The translations under genes were made by a program, and so were the position numbers. A stretch of DNA of 64,000 nt, from contig NZ_PYUI01000010.1 of assembly GCF_003097355.1 (NCBI RefSeq), positions 62,001 through 126,000 of the forward strand, read 5' to 3'. How positions within the stretch are numbered: the stretch's first letter is position 1; every line of letters starts with the position of its first letter. The notes beneath the pieces were generated by a model. It saw nothing but the letters and a program-made list of their open reading frames with translations. It made no database searches and was not told the origin of the DNA. Origin of the DNA: Arthrobacter sp. H-02-3 (lineage in GTDB: Bacteria; Actinomycetota; Actinomycetes; Actinomycetales; Micrococcaceae). Of the stretch, positions 47,454 to 55,534 are shown in pieces.

Positions 47454-48389
47454 ATGGTCCGCATGCGACCTGCCGAGCCATTGCCCTCCCATTTGTCGGA
47501 TGCCCCGTTCACCGTGCATGAGGCGAGAGCTGCAAACCTGAGCCGGTCCCGGCTCCGTGCATCCGACATCGCCCCGGCCGGCCGGTTGATCTATCTGCCG
47601 GCCGGCTGGGACTTTGAGATCCGAAGCCTGGCACGCGCACTCTCGGCGGCGACGCCGGGCGGCTGGATCTCGCATCTGACCGCTGCAGTGATCCACGGGC
47701 TGTGGCTTCCGGCTTGGTTGTGCGGAAGCCGGGAATTGCATCTCAGCAAGCCCAAAGCGCTGCCACCGGTCCGGCGGGAGGGCGTCGTGGGGCACACCGT
47801 CCTCGCCTTCCCGGACGAGGTCACGGTGCTGGACGGTATCCGCATTTCGACCCCGGCCCGCACTTGGCTGGACCTTGCCCGCGTCCTGCCGTTGGAAGCC
47901 CTCGTGGCAGTGGGCGATCAGCTCGTGCGTCAGCCGCGCCCGGGTCTGGAGATCCGCACCGAACCGTGGGCGACACGCGAGGAACTGCGGTCGATGCTCA
48001 AGCATCATCCGAAGTTCCAGGGGATCGTGAAGGCCCGCCAGGCGGCCGAGCTGATCCGTGCCGGTGCCGACTCCGCACCGGAGACGTTCTTGCGGCTGGC
48101 GCTCACCGCGGCCGGACTCCCGGAACCGGAGTTGCAGCTGCGGCTTGTCCCGGAGGACCCGTACTCACCCGCCGCGGACATGGGCTACCGCAAACAGCGC
48201 ATAGCCATCCAGTACGACGGCGCCCACCACCGCACGCGCGAACAGCAAACCCGGGACTACCGCCGCGACGAAGTCTTCCATGCCGCTGGATGGCGGTACT
48301 TCAAGTTGAACGCCGACGATCTGGCCAACGACTTTCGGGGCGCGGTGCGCAAGGTACGGATCGCCCTTGGCACCGGTTCGGCCCGCTAA
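47454..48389 (+). CDS. DUF559 (Vsr-like) domain protein
   Basis: 311 residues from ATG 47454; ATG 47463 is also possible. The C-terminal part (about 225-305) matches DUF559, a Vsr/PD-(D/E)XK-related nuclease fold: PAADMGYRKQRIAIQYDGAHHRTREQQTRDYRRDEVFHAAGWRYFKL, with a central Asp-Gly and the later Gly-Trp. The N-terminal part resembles the wHTH-like leader of AbiEi-type proteins (RASDIAPAGRLIYLPAGWD). Many actinobacteria carry such genes; the activity is undemonstrated. It sits between two related palindromes. Confidence 0.75.
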   Translation: MVRMRPAEPLPSHLSDAPFTVHEARAANLSRSRLRASDIAPAGRLIYLPAGWDFEIRSLARALSAATPGGWISHLTAAVIHGLWLPAWLCGSRELHLSKPKALPPVRREGVVGHTVLAFPDEVTVLDGIRISTPARTWLDLARVLPLEALVAVGDQLVRQPRPGLEIRTEPWATREELRSMLKHHPKFQGIVKARQAAELIRAGADSAPETFLRLALTAAGLPEPELQLRLVPEDPYSPAADMGYRKQRIAIQYDGAHHRTREQQTRDYRRDEVFHAAGWRYFKLNADDLANDFRGAVRKVRIALGTGSAR

Positions 48390-48395
48390 ACACCC

Positions 48396-48456
48396 GTTGC
48401 TCTATCACTTATGGCTGCCTCGCCGCTCGAATAGCAGCCATAAGTGATAGAGCAAC
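48396..48456. repeat. Palindromic element 2 (downstream of the DUF559 gene)
   Basis: A perfect 23-bp inverted repeat (48396-48418 with 48434-48456) around a 15-bp centre. It begins 6 bp after the DUF559 stop and ends 7 bp before the flgE stop codon. It shares GTTGC-x-C-x-ATCACTTATGG with element 1. There is no U-run, so it is not an ordinary terminator, although it could work as a bidirectional one between convergent genes. Confidence 0.8.
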
Positions 48457-48463
48457 CCCGGGG

Positions 48464-49636
48464 CTAGCGCTTCAGCTGGGTCAGTTCCTGCAGAACCTCA
48501 TCCGAGGTGGTGATGATGCGGGCGTTGGCCTGGAAGCCGCGCTGCGCGACGATGAGGTTGGTGAATTCCTGGGACAGGTCCACGTTGGACATTTCCAGGG
48601 ATCCGGCGGTAAGGGTGCCCATGCCGGGGTCGCCCGCAGCACCCAACTGCACGCCGCCGGAGTTGCCGGTGGCCACGTAGGAGGAGCCACCGGCTTTCTC
48701 CAGGCCACCGGGGTTGGTGAACTTGGCGAGGGCGATCTTGGCCAGGACCTGCTTGATGCCGTTGCTGAAGGACCCCACCAGGGAGCCGTCGTTGCCCAGC
48801 GTGTAGGACTCGAGCTTGCCGACGGCGGCGCCGTTCTGGCCGCTGACCGTCAGGGAGCTCATGGAGGCGTAGCCGGAGACCTTGGAGAGGTCCACCGTGA
48901 TGCCGGATACGCTCAAGGCCCCGCTGGGGGTGAGCTGGCCGTTCGACTGCTGCGCGAGCTGAATGGTCGACGTCGTTGCCCCGTCTTTTGCGGTGACGTT
49001 CCAGCCGCTAGCGCTCTTGGCGAATGTCACTGTCAGGCTGCGCTCGGCGCCTGCCGCGTCGTAGACATTGACGACGCGGTCCAGTGGAGCGTCGGTAACG
49101 AGGGCATCGCTGGGCAGGTTCCCGTCCATGGTCACCGTGTCCGTGGCCTTCGCAACCATGGTGTTGGGGTTCAGCGTGATGTCGCCGACGGGAGAACCGG
49201 CGTTGATCACGCCGTTGGTGGCGGTCCAGCCCTGGAGGATGCCGCCGTCGGGGCTCACCAGCTGGTTGGCCGCGTCGGGGCTGAACGAGCCGGCGCGGGT
49301 GAAGAGCTGCTGGCCGACCTTGCTGGTCACGAAGAAACCGTCACCGGAGATCATCATGTCCGTGGCGCGGCCGGTGCTCTGCGAAGAGCCCTGGCTGAAA
49401 TTGGTGGTGACTCCGGCCACGCGGACGCCGAGACCGATCTGGGCGGGGTTGCTGCCGCCGGTTCCGGCCTGCGGACCGGAGGCGCCCTGCTGCAGCTGGG
49501 ACAGGGTGTCCTGGAACTGGGTGGAGGATGCCTTGAAGCCGGCGGTGTTGACGTTGGCGATGTTGTTGCCGGTGACGTCGAGCATGGTCTGGTGGGCGCG
49601 AAGGCCGGAGATTCCGGAGTACAGCGAGCGGAGCAT
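48464..49636 (-). CDS. flgE: Flagellar hook protein FlgE
   Basis: 390 residues from ATG 49636; the longer frame upstream is unsupported. The N-terminus MLRSLYSGISGLRAHQTMLDVTGNNIANVNTAGFK has the rod/hook signature, and the C-terminus is SNVDLSQEFTNLIVAQRGFQANARIITTSDEVLQELTQLKR. The middle has the hook domain (FSPDAANQLVSPDGGILQGW). It is the only FlgE/F/G-type gene visible, so it builds the hook, but the distal rod genes are not in this window. It ends next to the inserted P450/DUF559 block. Confidence 0.93.
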   Translation of the reverse strand: MLRSLYSGISGLRAHQTMLDVTGNNIANVNTAGFKASSTQFQDTLSQLQQGASGPQAGTGGSNPAQIGLGVRVAGVTTNFSQGSSQSTGRATDMMISGDGFFVTSKVGQQLFTRAGSFSPDAANQLVSPDGGILQGWTATNGVINAGSPVGDITLNPNTMVAKATDTVTMDGNLPSDALVTDAPLDRVVNVYDAAGAERSLTVTFAKSASGWNVTAKDGATTSTIQLAQQSNGQLTPSGALSVSGITVDLSKVSGYASMSSLTVSGQNGAAVGKLESYTLGNDGSLVGSFSNGIKQVLAKIALAKFTNPGGLEKAGGSSYVATGNSGGVQLGAAGDPGMGTLTAGSLEMSNVDLSQEFTNLIVAQRGFQANARIITTSDEVLQELTQLKR

Positions 49637-49667
49637 GGGAACTGCCTTTCTACGGGTAAAGAACTGG

Positions 49668-50102
49668 TTAGGATGCGGCCGGAGCAGTAAGCCCGGTGAT
49701 GGAGTCGAGGGGAACGGTGATGTCGCCGACCTTGACGGCCGGGACCGAGCCCGCATAACTGACGGAGCTGGCGATACCGGTCCCGGTGGTGCCGTCCGCG
49801 AGGGTGTAGCCCACCGACTGGCCGATCAGCTGGGCTGCCGCCGTCCGCATCTGGAGGGAGAAACCCTCCTTGCTGTTGGTGGTCAGTTCAGTCATTTTTT
49901 CCATCGTGGAGAGCTGGAGGGTCTGGCTCATCATCTGGTTGGTGTCCATGGGCGCGCTCGGGTTCTGGTTCTTGAGCTGGGCCACGAGCAGGGTCATGAA
50001 CACGTTGGCATCCATGGTCTGGGCGGGTGTCCGGGCAGCAGACGCCGGGGCGGCTGCTCCCGCCGGCGTCACTGGCTGGGATGCGATCGGCTGAATCGTC
50101 AT
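49668..50102 (-). CDS. flgD: Hook assembly scaffold FlgD
   Basis: 144 residues, short because the Ig-like C-terminal domains of enteric FlgD are missing. The N-terminal signature DANVFMTLLVAQLKNQNPSAPMDTNQMMSQTLQLSTMEKM is intact and is the part needed for hook capping. A small C-terminal Tudor-like segment (LIGQSVGYTLADGTTGTGIASSV) remains. It lies between fliK and flgE. Confidence 0.92.
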   Translation of the reverse strand: MTIQPIASQPVTPAGAAAPASAARTPAQTMDANVFMTLLVAQLKNQNPSAPMDTNQMMSQTLQLSTMEKMTELTTNSKEGFSLQMRTAAAQLIGQSVGYTLADGTTGTGIASSVSYAGSVPAVKVGDITVPLDSITGLTAPAAS

Positions 50103-50120
50103 ATGTCGCGTTCCTTCGTG

Positions 50121-52370
50121 TCAGACAAGAATGTCGAGGGTGGTCTGGGGGCCGTTCAAAATCCTGGCGGCGCGCACGGCTTGGCCATCAGCCAGCGCGT
50201 CCCAGCGGTGACCGGGGCGCTCCTCGGCCGCGACGTTGCGGCCGCTGGGACCAGAGCCGTTTCCGCCGCCGCTGCCGCCGGACTCTCGTCCGGCGGCGTA
50301 CTGGGTGCCCGCCCGGTCCTGGGCCGTGCCGTGCTGGCCCCCGTTCTGGCCCCCGTTCTGGCCCCCGTTCTGGCCGAGGCCTATGGGCCCGCTGTGATCG
50401 GACAGGTCAAGGCTGGCCCCGAATCCGGCGTCGGCGAGCTCCTTGCGGAGTTCGGGCAGGATTCCCCGGACCGCCTCACGTCCAGCCTCGCCCGGCGCGA
50501 AGAGTTCAATCCGCACACCCGCGGCGTCGATCTGGGCCCGTACCGTCAGCGGACCGAGATCTTCCGGGCTGACCTTGAGGGTCATAATGTGCTCGCCGCG
50601 GGGCGCCCCCACCAGGGTGAAGAGCGGTTTGGCCAGCTGAGGCTGAAGGGGTTCCGCGGGCTGGGGCACCGGCTGCGACGGCGGCTGGGCAGCGGCCTGC
50701 GCAGCCGGCTGGGGCATGGTTGTGCCGGCCGCCGGCGACTGAACAGGTATCGCCACTGCGCCAGCCGGACCTCCACTCACCTGATCCGTCAGCGCTTCCG
50801 CGGTGCTTGGTGCCTGTGCTTTTGCTTGTGCAGGGTCCGTTAGGGCTCCATGCGGCACCACGGCGGCTGCGGGGGCCACTCTGCTGCCCAAGACATTGCT
50901 GGCTGCGGTGCTGCCGGCGGAGGTAATCGCCGTTTGTCCGGCGGCTGACGGAGCGACGGCGGTGGCTCTGACGGTCGCTACGGCGGCGGCCTCTCCCCTG
51001 CCCGAACGCGAAGCTCCCGCCGTGGCAACAGGAGTGCTGGCCGCCGGGTTGGCCGGTGTCGAACTGCCAAGCACAGCACCGCGTCCCGGCCCTGCCTGGG
51101 CCGATTCACCTGCCAGAGCCTTCGTTGGCGCCTTCGCTTGAGCCGTGGCCGCCGCGGCCTCGCGCGGCAGCGTGGTTGCCTCGGCCGTGGCGGAAACTGC
51201 ACCGGCGGGCGCGCCAGTGAGCACCGAGGCGGGACCCGCTGCAGACGCGGCACCTGCCGCGCCGGTGGCGGGCGAGGCCGCTAGCGCAGCCACACCGGTC
51301 GACGGTGCAGCAGCCAGGGCAGGAACGGGTGCAGCGGACGCGGCACCGGCTGATCCTCCAGTGGCTGCCGTCGGCCCCGAGGACGGTACCGCGGCCGCGA
51401 TCTGCGCGGCAGCAACGGCAGACGAATCACCGCCCGCGACGGGACGAACGGGGATCGCGCCGGGCATCTGGAGCCGGGCGTCGGGCATTCCGGGGGCGGC
51501 GGGGACGGCTGTACCCTCTGCCGCGGCGGCCGGCACGCCGGCGGGACCCGCTGCCGCGGGCGTAGCGGCGGGTGCGCCTGCTGCCGCGGGCGTAGCGGCG
51601 GGACCCGCTGCCGCGGGCGTAGCGGCGGGTGCGCCTGCTGCCGCGGGGGCGGGGAAAGCCGGTGCCGCAGCGCGGGGGCTACCGTGGCCGTCCGAGGCCA
51701 CGGCCTGGGCTGCTTGTCCGGGCTGCGCTGGCGGTCCCACCGGGGCTGGCTGTCCGGGTTGCGCGAAAGCGACAAATTGGGCGGGGGCCCACTGGGCGGA
51801 GGCATACTGCGCCTGCCATGCAAAGCCGGCAACGGCGGGAGAAGCGGCGTCGGACGGCGCGGAACCTGCTGCGGAGGGCGCGGAATCGGCTTCGTCGTCG
51901 GCCGCCGTCGTCGGTTTTGCAGCGGCGCCTGCCGCTGAAGCACCGGTCAGGTTGCCGTCACGCACGGGCACGTCTGGCGTCCGCTCGCCGACCGCCGTTG
52001 AGGCGGCTTCGGGGAAGCCGGCGTTGGCGGGCACCCAGTCGGACGCATTTTCCGTGAGTCGGCCGGATGCCTGATTGGCCGGACGGCCGGCGCCCTGAAG
52101 CTCGGGCCGTCCGGGCGTGGCGTTGGGCTCGTTGTCAGTAGCGGGCTCGGTGTTGGCGGCGGGCTCTGCCTCGGTGGCGGGGTCCGCGAGGTTACCGTTG
52201 CCTGCTGGGCCGATCCCTGCCGAACCCTGGACGTCGGTGAGGACCGAGTCAAAGGACGCAGTGTCCGGGCTACTGTTGCCCGGCCGCGGGTCCGCTCCCT
52301 GACGTGCTGCCCGGGCCGGTGCCGAGGCGGCCAGCGCGGTCACGAGATCCCCCGATGCCGCGGCCTTCAC
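50121..52370 (-). CDS. fliK: Flagellar hook-length control protein FliK
   Basis: 749 residues from GTG 52370, which overlaps the preceding peptidase stop (GTGA). The long upstream frame is antisense-like. The first 600 residues are low complexity (Ala, Pro, Gly, Ser, Thr), as in other FliK proteins that measure hook length. The C-terminal conserved domain contains LVGAPRGEHIMTLKVSPEDLGPLTVRAQIDAAGVRIELFAPGEAGREAVRGILPELRKELADAGF. That domain switches FlhB specificity. Two DNA repeat blocks inside it can change the length. Confidence 0.88.
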   Translation of the reverse strand: MKAAASGDLVTALAASAPARAARQGADPRPGNSSPDTASFDSVLTDVQGSAGIGPAGNGNLADPATEAEPAANTEPATDNEPNATPGRPELQGAGRPANQASGRLTENASDWVPANAGFPEAASTAVGERTPDVPVRDGNLTGASAAGAAAKPTTAADDEADSAPSAAGSAPSDAASPAVAGFAWQAQYASAQWAPAQFVAFAQPGQPAPVGPPAQPGQAAQAVASDGHGSPRAAAPAFPAPAAAGAPAATPAAAGPAATPAAAGAPAATPAAAGPAGVPAAAAEGTAVPAAPGMPDARLQMPGAIPVRPVAGGDSSAVAAAQIAAAVPSSGPTAATGGSAGAASAAPVPALAAAPSTGVAALAASPATGAAGAASAAGPASVLTGAPAGAVSATAEATTLPREAAAATAQAKAPTKALAGESAQAGPGRGAVLGSSTPANPAASTPVATAGASRSGRGEAAAVATVRATAVAPSAAGQTAITSAGSTAASNVLGSRVAPAAAVVPHGALTDPAQAKAQAPSTAEALTDQVSGGPAGAVAIPVQSPAAGTTMPQPAAQAAAQPPSQPVPQPAEPLQPQLAKPLFTLVGAPRGEHIMTLKVSPEDLGPLTVRAQIDAAGVRIELFAPGEAGREAVRGILPELRKELADAGFGASLDLSDHSGPIGLGQNGGQNGGQNGGQHGTAQDRAGTQYAAGRESGGSGGGNGSGPSGRNVAAEERPGHRWDALADGQAVRAARILNGPQTTLDILV
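50340..50375 (-). repeat. Three 12-bp repeats in fliK (Gly-Gln-Asn-Gly codons)
   Basis: CCCGTTCTGGCC occurs three times in tandem at 50340, 50352 and 50364, encoding Gly-Gln-Asn-Gly repeats just after the conserved C-terminal domain. Copy number could vary by slippage without a frameshift, since the unit is 12 bp. Confidence 0.6.
51543..51656 (-). repeat. 57-bp minisatellite in fliK
   Basis: Two 57-bp units, each made of a 27-bp and a 30-bp subunit sharing CTGCCGCGGGCGTAGCGGC, lie at 51543-51599 and 51600-51656 (the last subunit diverged). They encode repeats of Ala, Pro and Thr. The unit length is a multiple of three, so changes in number would lengthen or shorten the protein in frame. Confidence 0.65.
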
Positions 52371-53071
52371 GATGCCGTCCCGGCAGGAACGATGCGCCGG
52401 ATGGAGGTCAGGTTGGACTGCTGCTCCCAGGCGTCGCGGATCTGGATGGTCTTGCCGGGTACGGGTGCGTCGATCGCCTTGCCGTTGCCCAGGTAGATGG
52501 AAACGTGGTTGCCGCCGAAGCTCACCAGCAGGTCGCCGGGTTTCGCTTCGGCGAGGGAGGCCACCGGGGTGCCCTGGCGCATCTGGTCGCTCACCACGCG
52601 GGGAATCTCCACGCCGAGGTCTTTGAACACCCGCTGTGTGAAGCCGGAGCAGTCCATGCCGGTGGCCGGATTGGTGCCTCCCCACACGTAGGGAACACCG
52701 ATGTACTTCTTGGCCGCCGCCACCACGTCGTTGCCCGTCGCCGCCGCGCCTGTGTGCACCGTGCCCGTTGCCTGGGCGCCGGTGAGCCCGGCCATGCCGG
52801 CCGCCGTCGTGCTGCCGAGTCCCAGCGAGCTGCCGAGCCCCAAGCTGTCCGTGAGGGAGGATGCATCCGTGGCACCGGTCCCGCCCATGGCCGCGGCGAG
52901 TGCCTGCGTGAAGGAAGCGGAGTCGCCGGTGCCCGTGGCGGTCGCGAGCGAGGTGGCCGCGGCGGCCTTGACCGCGGCCGCGTTGGTCTCCGCCGTGGCC
53001 GCCGGCCGGGACAGTTCCGCGATCATCGCTTGGATGCCCTGCATCCGGCCGATTGCCTCTGTCATGCTCAT
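52367..53071 (-). CDS. NlpC/P60 peptidoglycan endopeptidase of the flagellar operon
   Basis: 234 residues. The N-terminal 110 residues are helical and low complexity (TEAIGRMQGIQAMIAEL). The C-terminal 115 residues are an NlpC/P60 (C40) domain: AKKYIGVPYVWGGTNPATGMDCSGFTQRVF contains the catalytic Cys, and FGGNHVSIYLGNGKAIDAPV the catalytic His. No Sec signal is visible, so it could leave through the flagellar export channel. It occupies the place between fliJ and fliK, with 4-bp overlaps to both. It probably opens the cell wall for the rod, the task done by the FlgJ muramidase in other bacteria. Confidence 0.87.
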   Translation of the reverse strand: MSMTEAIGRMQGIQAMIAELSRPAATAETNAAAVKAAAATSLATATGTGDSASFTQALAAAMGGTGATDASSLTDSLGLGSSLGLGSTTAAGMAGLTGAQATGTVHTGAAATGNDVVAAAKKYIGVPYVWGGTNPATGMDCSGFTQRVFKDLGVEIPRVVSDQMRQGTPVASLAEAKPGDLLVSFGGNHVSIYLGNGKAIDAPVPGKTIQIRDAWEQQSNLTSIRRIVPAGTAS

Positions 53072-53502
53072 GGCTTCACCTGCTGTTCGTCGCGGTGCCA
53101 GAGCGTCGAGGCGATCTCGTCGAGGGCGGACTGTTCGGCGCGCAGGTCCGCGGAATTGATCTCGGCGTCGTGGCGGGCTTGCAGTTTTTCCAGGCCCACG
53201 GAGCGCGTGCGGGCGGCGATGAACTCGGCGCGGGCGGCGGCCTCTTCGGCTTCGGCCAGGTGCGTGAGGTTTTGCAGGTCCGCGAGCATGCTGTGGGAGG
53301 AGGACCGGGCGGCGGCCACGGCACGCAGGGAGGCGGAGCTGGAGATGGGGTCGTCCGTAGCGGCAAGCTCGCGGCGGGCGGCGGCTTCGCGGACCCGCAC
53401 GGAACTGGAGCGTGAGCGGGCGCGCGCCAGTCCGGTGGCTGCCTGGTCCTGCTGGAGCTGGCGGAGGCGCAGGAGCCCTGCCAGAGAGAATTCGCGGTTC
53501 AT
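53068..53502 (-). CDS. fliJ: Flagellar export protein FliJ
   Basis: 144 residues forming a long antiparallel coiled coil (LLRLRQLQQDQAATGLARARSRSS ... LEKLQARHDAEINSADLRAEQSALDEIAS). FliJ is the central stalk of the FliI ATPase ring and carries export chaperones. It lies directly after fliI with a 4-bp overlap. Sequence conservation in this family is low; the identification rests on position and coiled-coil pattern. Confidence 0.85.
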   Translation of the reverse strand: MNREFSLAGLLRLRQLQQDQAATGLARARSRSSSVRVREAAARRELAATDDPISSSASLRAVAAARSSSHSMLADLQNLTHLAEAEEAAARAEFIAARTRSVGLEKLQARHDAEINSADLRAEQSALDEIASTLWHRDEQQVKP

Positions 53503-54827
53503 GCTTCTGCTCCCAGGATCGAAGTAAGGTAGCCGAGCCGCTGCCAGGACTCGGAGTGCGCCGTGGATTCGTCCATCGGCTGTTGGAGGAACGCGCTGAC
53601 CTCGTGCTCGTGGTTCAGCGCGGCGTCCACCAGCGGGTTGGTCCCGGCCTGGTAGGCGCCGACGTCGATCAGGTCCTGTGCGCCCTTGCGGGCCGCGAGG
53701 ACCCGGCGGAGTGTGGCGGCAGCGTCGAGGTTCGGCCGGGCATTGACCTTGCTGGCCACCCGGGACACCGATCCGAGCACGTCCACGGACGGAAAATGCC
53801 CCGTGACGGCCAGTTTGCGGTCCAGCACGACGTGACCGTCCAGGATGGACCGGGCCGCGTCGGCGATGGGCTCGTTGTGGTCATCACCGTCCACCAGCAC
53901 GGTATAGATGCCGGTCACGGAGCCGGTTTCGGCAGTGCCGGCGCGTTCCAGGAGACGGGCCAGGATGGAAAAGGTCGACGGCGGGTAGCCCCGGGTGGCC
54001 GGAGGCTCGCCGGCTGAGAGGCCGATCTCGCGCTGGGCCATGGCTACTCGGGTGAGGGAGTCCATCATCAGGACCACGTCCTGGCCCTGGTCGCGGAAGG
54101 ACTCGGCGATCCGGGTGGCGGTGAAGGCTGCGCGCATCCGCATGAGGGCGGGTTCGTCGGAGGTGGCGACCACCACCACGGAGCGCGCCAGGCCGGCGGC
54201 GCCGAGGTCATCCTCGAGGAACTCCCGGACTTCGCGGCCCCGTTCACCGACAAGGGCAATCACCGAAACCTCGGCGTCGGTGCCGCGGGCGATCATCGAG
54301 AGCAGGGAGGATTTGCCGACGCCGGACCCGGCAAACAGGCCCATGCGCTGGCCCTTGCCGAGCGTCGTCATGGTGTCCAGGACGCGCACCCCGGTCTGCA
54401 GTGCCGTATCGATGCGGGCACGTTTCATGGCGTTCGGCGCCTCGTTGTCAATCGGCACGCGCGGACCGCTGAGCAGCGGACCCTTGCCGTCGATCGGACG
54501 TCCGAGCCCGTCAAGGACCCGGCCGAAGAGGCCCCGGCCGGTGGGGACCAGCACGGCGCCGCCCTTGGCGCGGACGGGGTCTCCGGCGGCCACACCGGCG
54601 AGACGGCCCAGCGGCATGCAGCGGACGGAGCCCTCCAGCGCGGCCACGACTTCGGCGTCGAGGCCGGGGTTCTCCCCCACCGTGATGAGGTCTCCCAGCG
54701 CGCAGTCGAGCCCGGAGACTTCAAGGCCCAGCCCAACGACGGAGGTGACGACGCCGACCCTCTGCGGGGCAGCCGCGGCCAGCGCGGCGGCGTAGTCGGC
54801 ACCCTTCGGGCGCCACTCGGCGATCAT
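53499..54827 (-). CDS. fliI: Flagellum-specific ATPase FliI
   Basis: 442 residues. Walker A is GLFAGSGVGKSSLLSMIARG (near 165), Walker B VLMMDSLTRVAMAQREIGL (near 250) and the family signature GEPPATRGYPPSTFSILARLLERAG is present. It is a relative of the F1 beta subunit that unloads export substrates from their chaperones at the flagellar base. It overlaps fliH by 4 bp and fliJ by 4 bp. Confidence 0.97.
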   Translation of the reverse strand: MIAEWRPKGADYAAALAAAAPQRVGVVTSVVGLGLEVSGLDCALGDLITVGENPGLDAEVVAALEGSVRCMPLGRLAGVAAGDPVRAKGGAVLVPTGRGLFGRVLDGLGRPIDGKGPLLSGPRVPIDNEAPNAMKRARIDTALQTGVRVLDTMTTLGKGQRMGLFAGSGVGKSSLLSMIARGTDAEVSVIALVGERGREVREFLEDDLGAAGLARSVVVVATSDEPALMRMRAAFTATRIAESFRDQGQDVVLMMDSLTRVAMAQREIGLSAGEPPATRGYPPSTFSILARLLERAGTAETGSVTGIYTVLVDGDDHNEPIADAARSILDGHVVLDRKLAVTGHFPSVDVLGSVSRVASKVNARPNLDAAATLRRVLAARKGAQDLIDVGAYQAGTNPLVDAALNHEHEVSAFLQQPMDESTAHSESWQRLGYLTSILGAEA

Positions 54828-55534
54828 GCCTGGCCCCGATAGGCGCCGGTGCCGGGAAGGCCGCCAGCAGGCAGTCCGCCGCCAATATCGCCGGTGCCAG
54901 GACCGGCGGCGGCCTGCCCGGACTCCCCCAGCAGGGCCGTGCGGGCACGTTCCAGGGAACTGCGCAGGCCGGCGTCGAACCAGCCCTGCTGGTATTCGAC
55001 CTTCGCGTCGCCCCGGCCCAAGGAGGGATCCGGGACGAGCGGCAGCCCGGCGGGCAGTTCCTGCCCTTCCCGGGTAAGGACGTCGATGTCTGCAGGGTGC
55101 AGCCGGATCGCCAGCACGGTGGCGCTGTCGCTCCCGGAGAGGGCACGTGCCAGGGCGGCGCGAGCGGTCCTGGTGCCTTCGGCGAGTTCGTAGCCGAGGA
55201 TGGCCTCGGCCAGTTCCAGCGCGGTACGTGCCAGGATCTCTTCGGCGTCTTGCAGGGCCTGCACGTTGCGGTGGGCGAAGTCGTTCCGGGCGACGGCCAG
55301 GGCGCGCACGGCACGGTCCAGGTCCTGTTGCCCGGCGGCCAGGGAGGCGGCCTGTTCGGCGGCCATGCGGTCCCGCCAGCGGCGCTGTTCCTTCGCGGCG
55401 GCCCGCACGCCGGCGGCGTAGCCTGCGGCGTGGCCCTCGGTGTAGCCGGCCTGTTCGGCGGCCGGCCCGTTCGCCCGCAGCGAGGGAAAGACGACGCGCG
55501 CCGGGGCAGGGGCCGCGCCGCTGTCAGTAGACAT
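54824..55534 (-). CDS. fliH: Flagellar assembly protein FliH
   Basis: 236 residues from ATG 55534 (MSTDSGAAPAPARVVFPSLR); it overlaps the fliG stop by 11 bp. GxxxG-type repeats (GYTEGHAAGYAAGVRAAA) occur early, as in FliH, followed by a long helix and a C-terminal domain that binds FliI. It is the ATPase negative regulator and tether. Confidence 0.87.
   Translation of the reverse strand: MSTDSGAAPAPARVVFPSLRANGPAAEQAGYTEGHAAGYAAGVRAAAKEQRRWRDRMAAEQAASLAAGQQDLDRAVRALAVARNDFAHRNVQALQDAEEILARTALELAEAILGYELAEGTRTARAALARALSGSDSATVLAIRLHPADIDVLTREGQELPAGLPLVPDPSLGRGDAKVEYQQGWFDAGLRSSLERARTALLGESGQAAAGPGTGDIGGGLPAGGLPGTGAYRGQA

Noticed and set aside
48396..48456. Simple bidirectional terminator between the DUF559 gene and flgE
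   Set aside because: Not fully excluded, but the shared sequence with the upstream palindrome and the lack of U-runs favour a repeat element.
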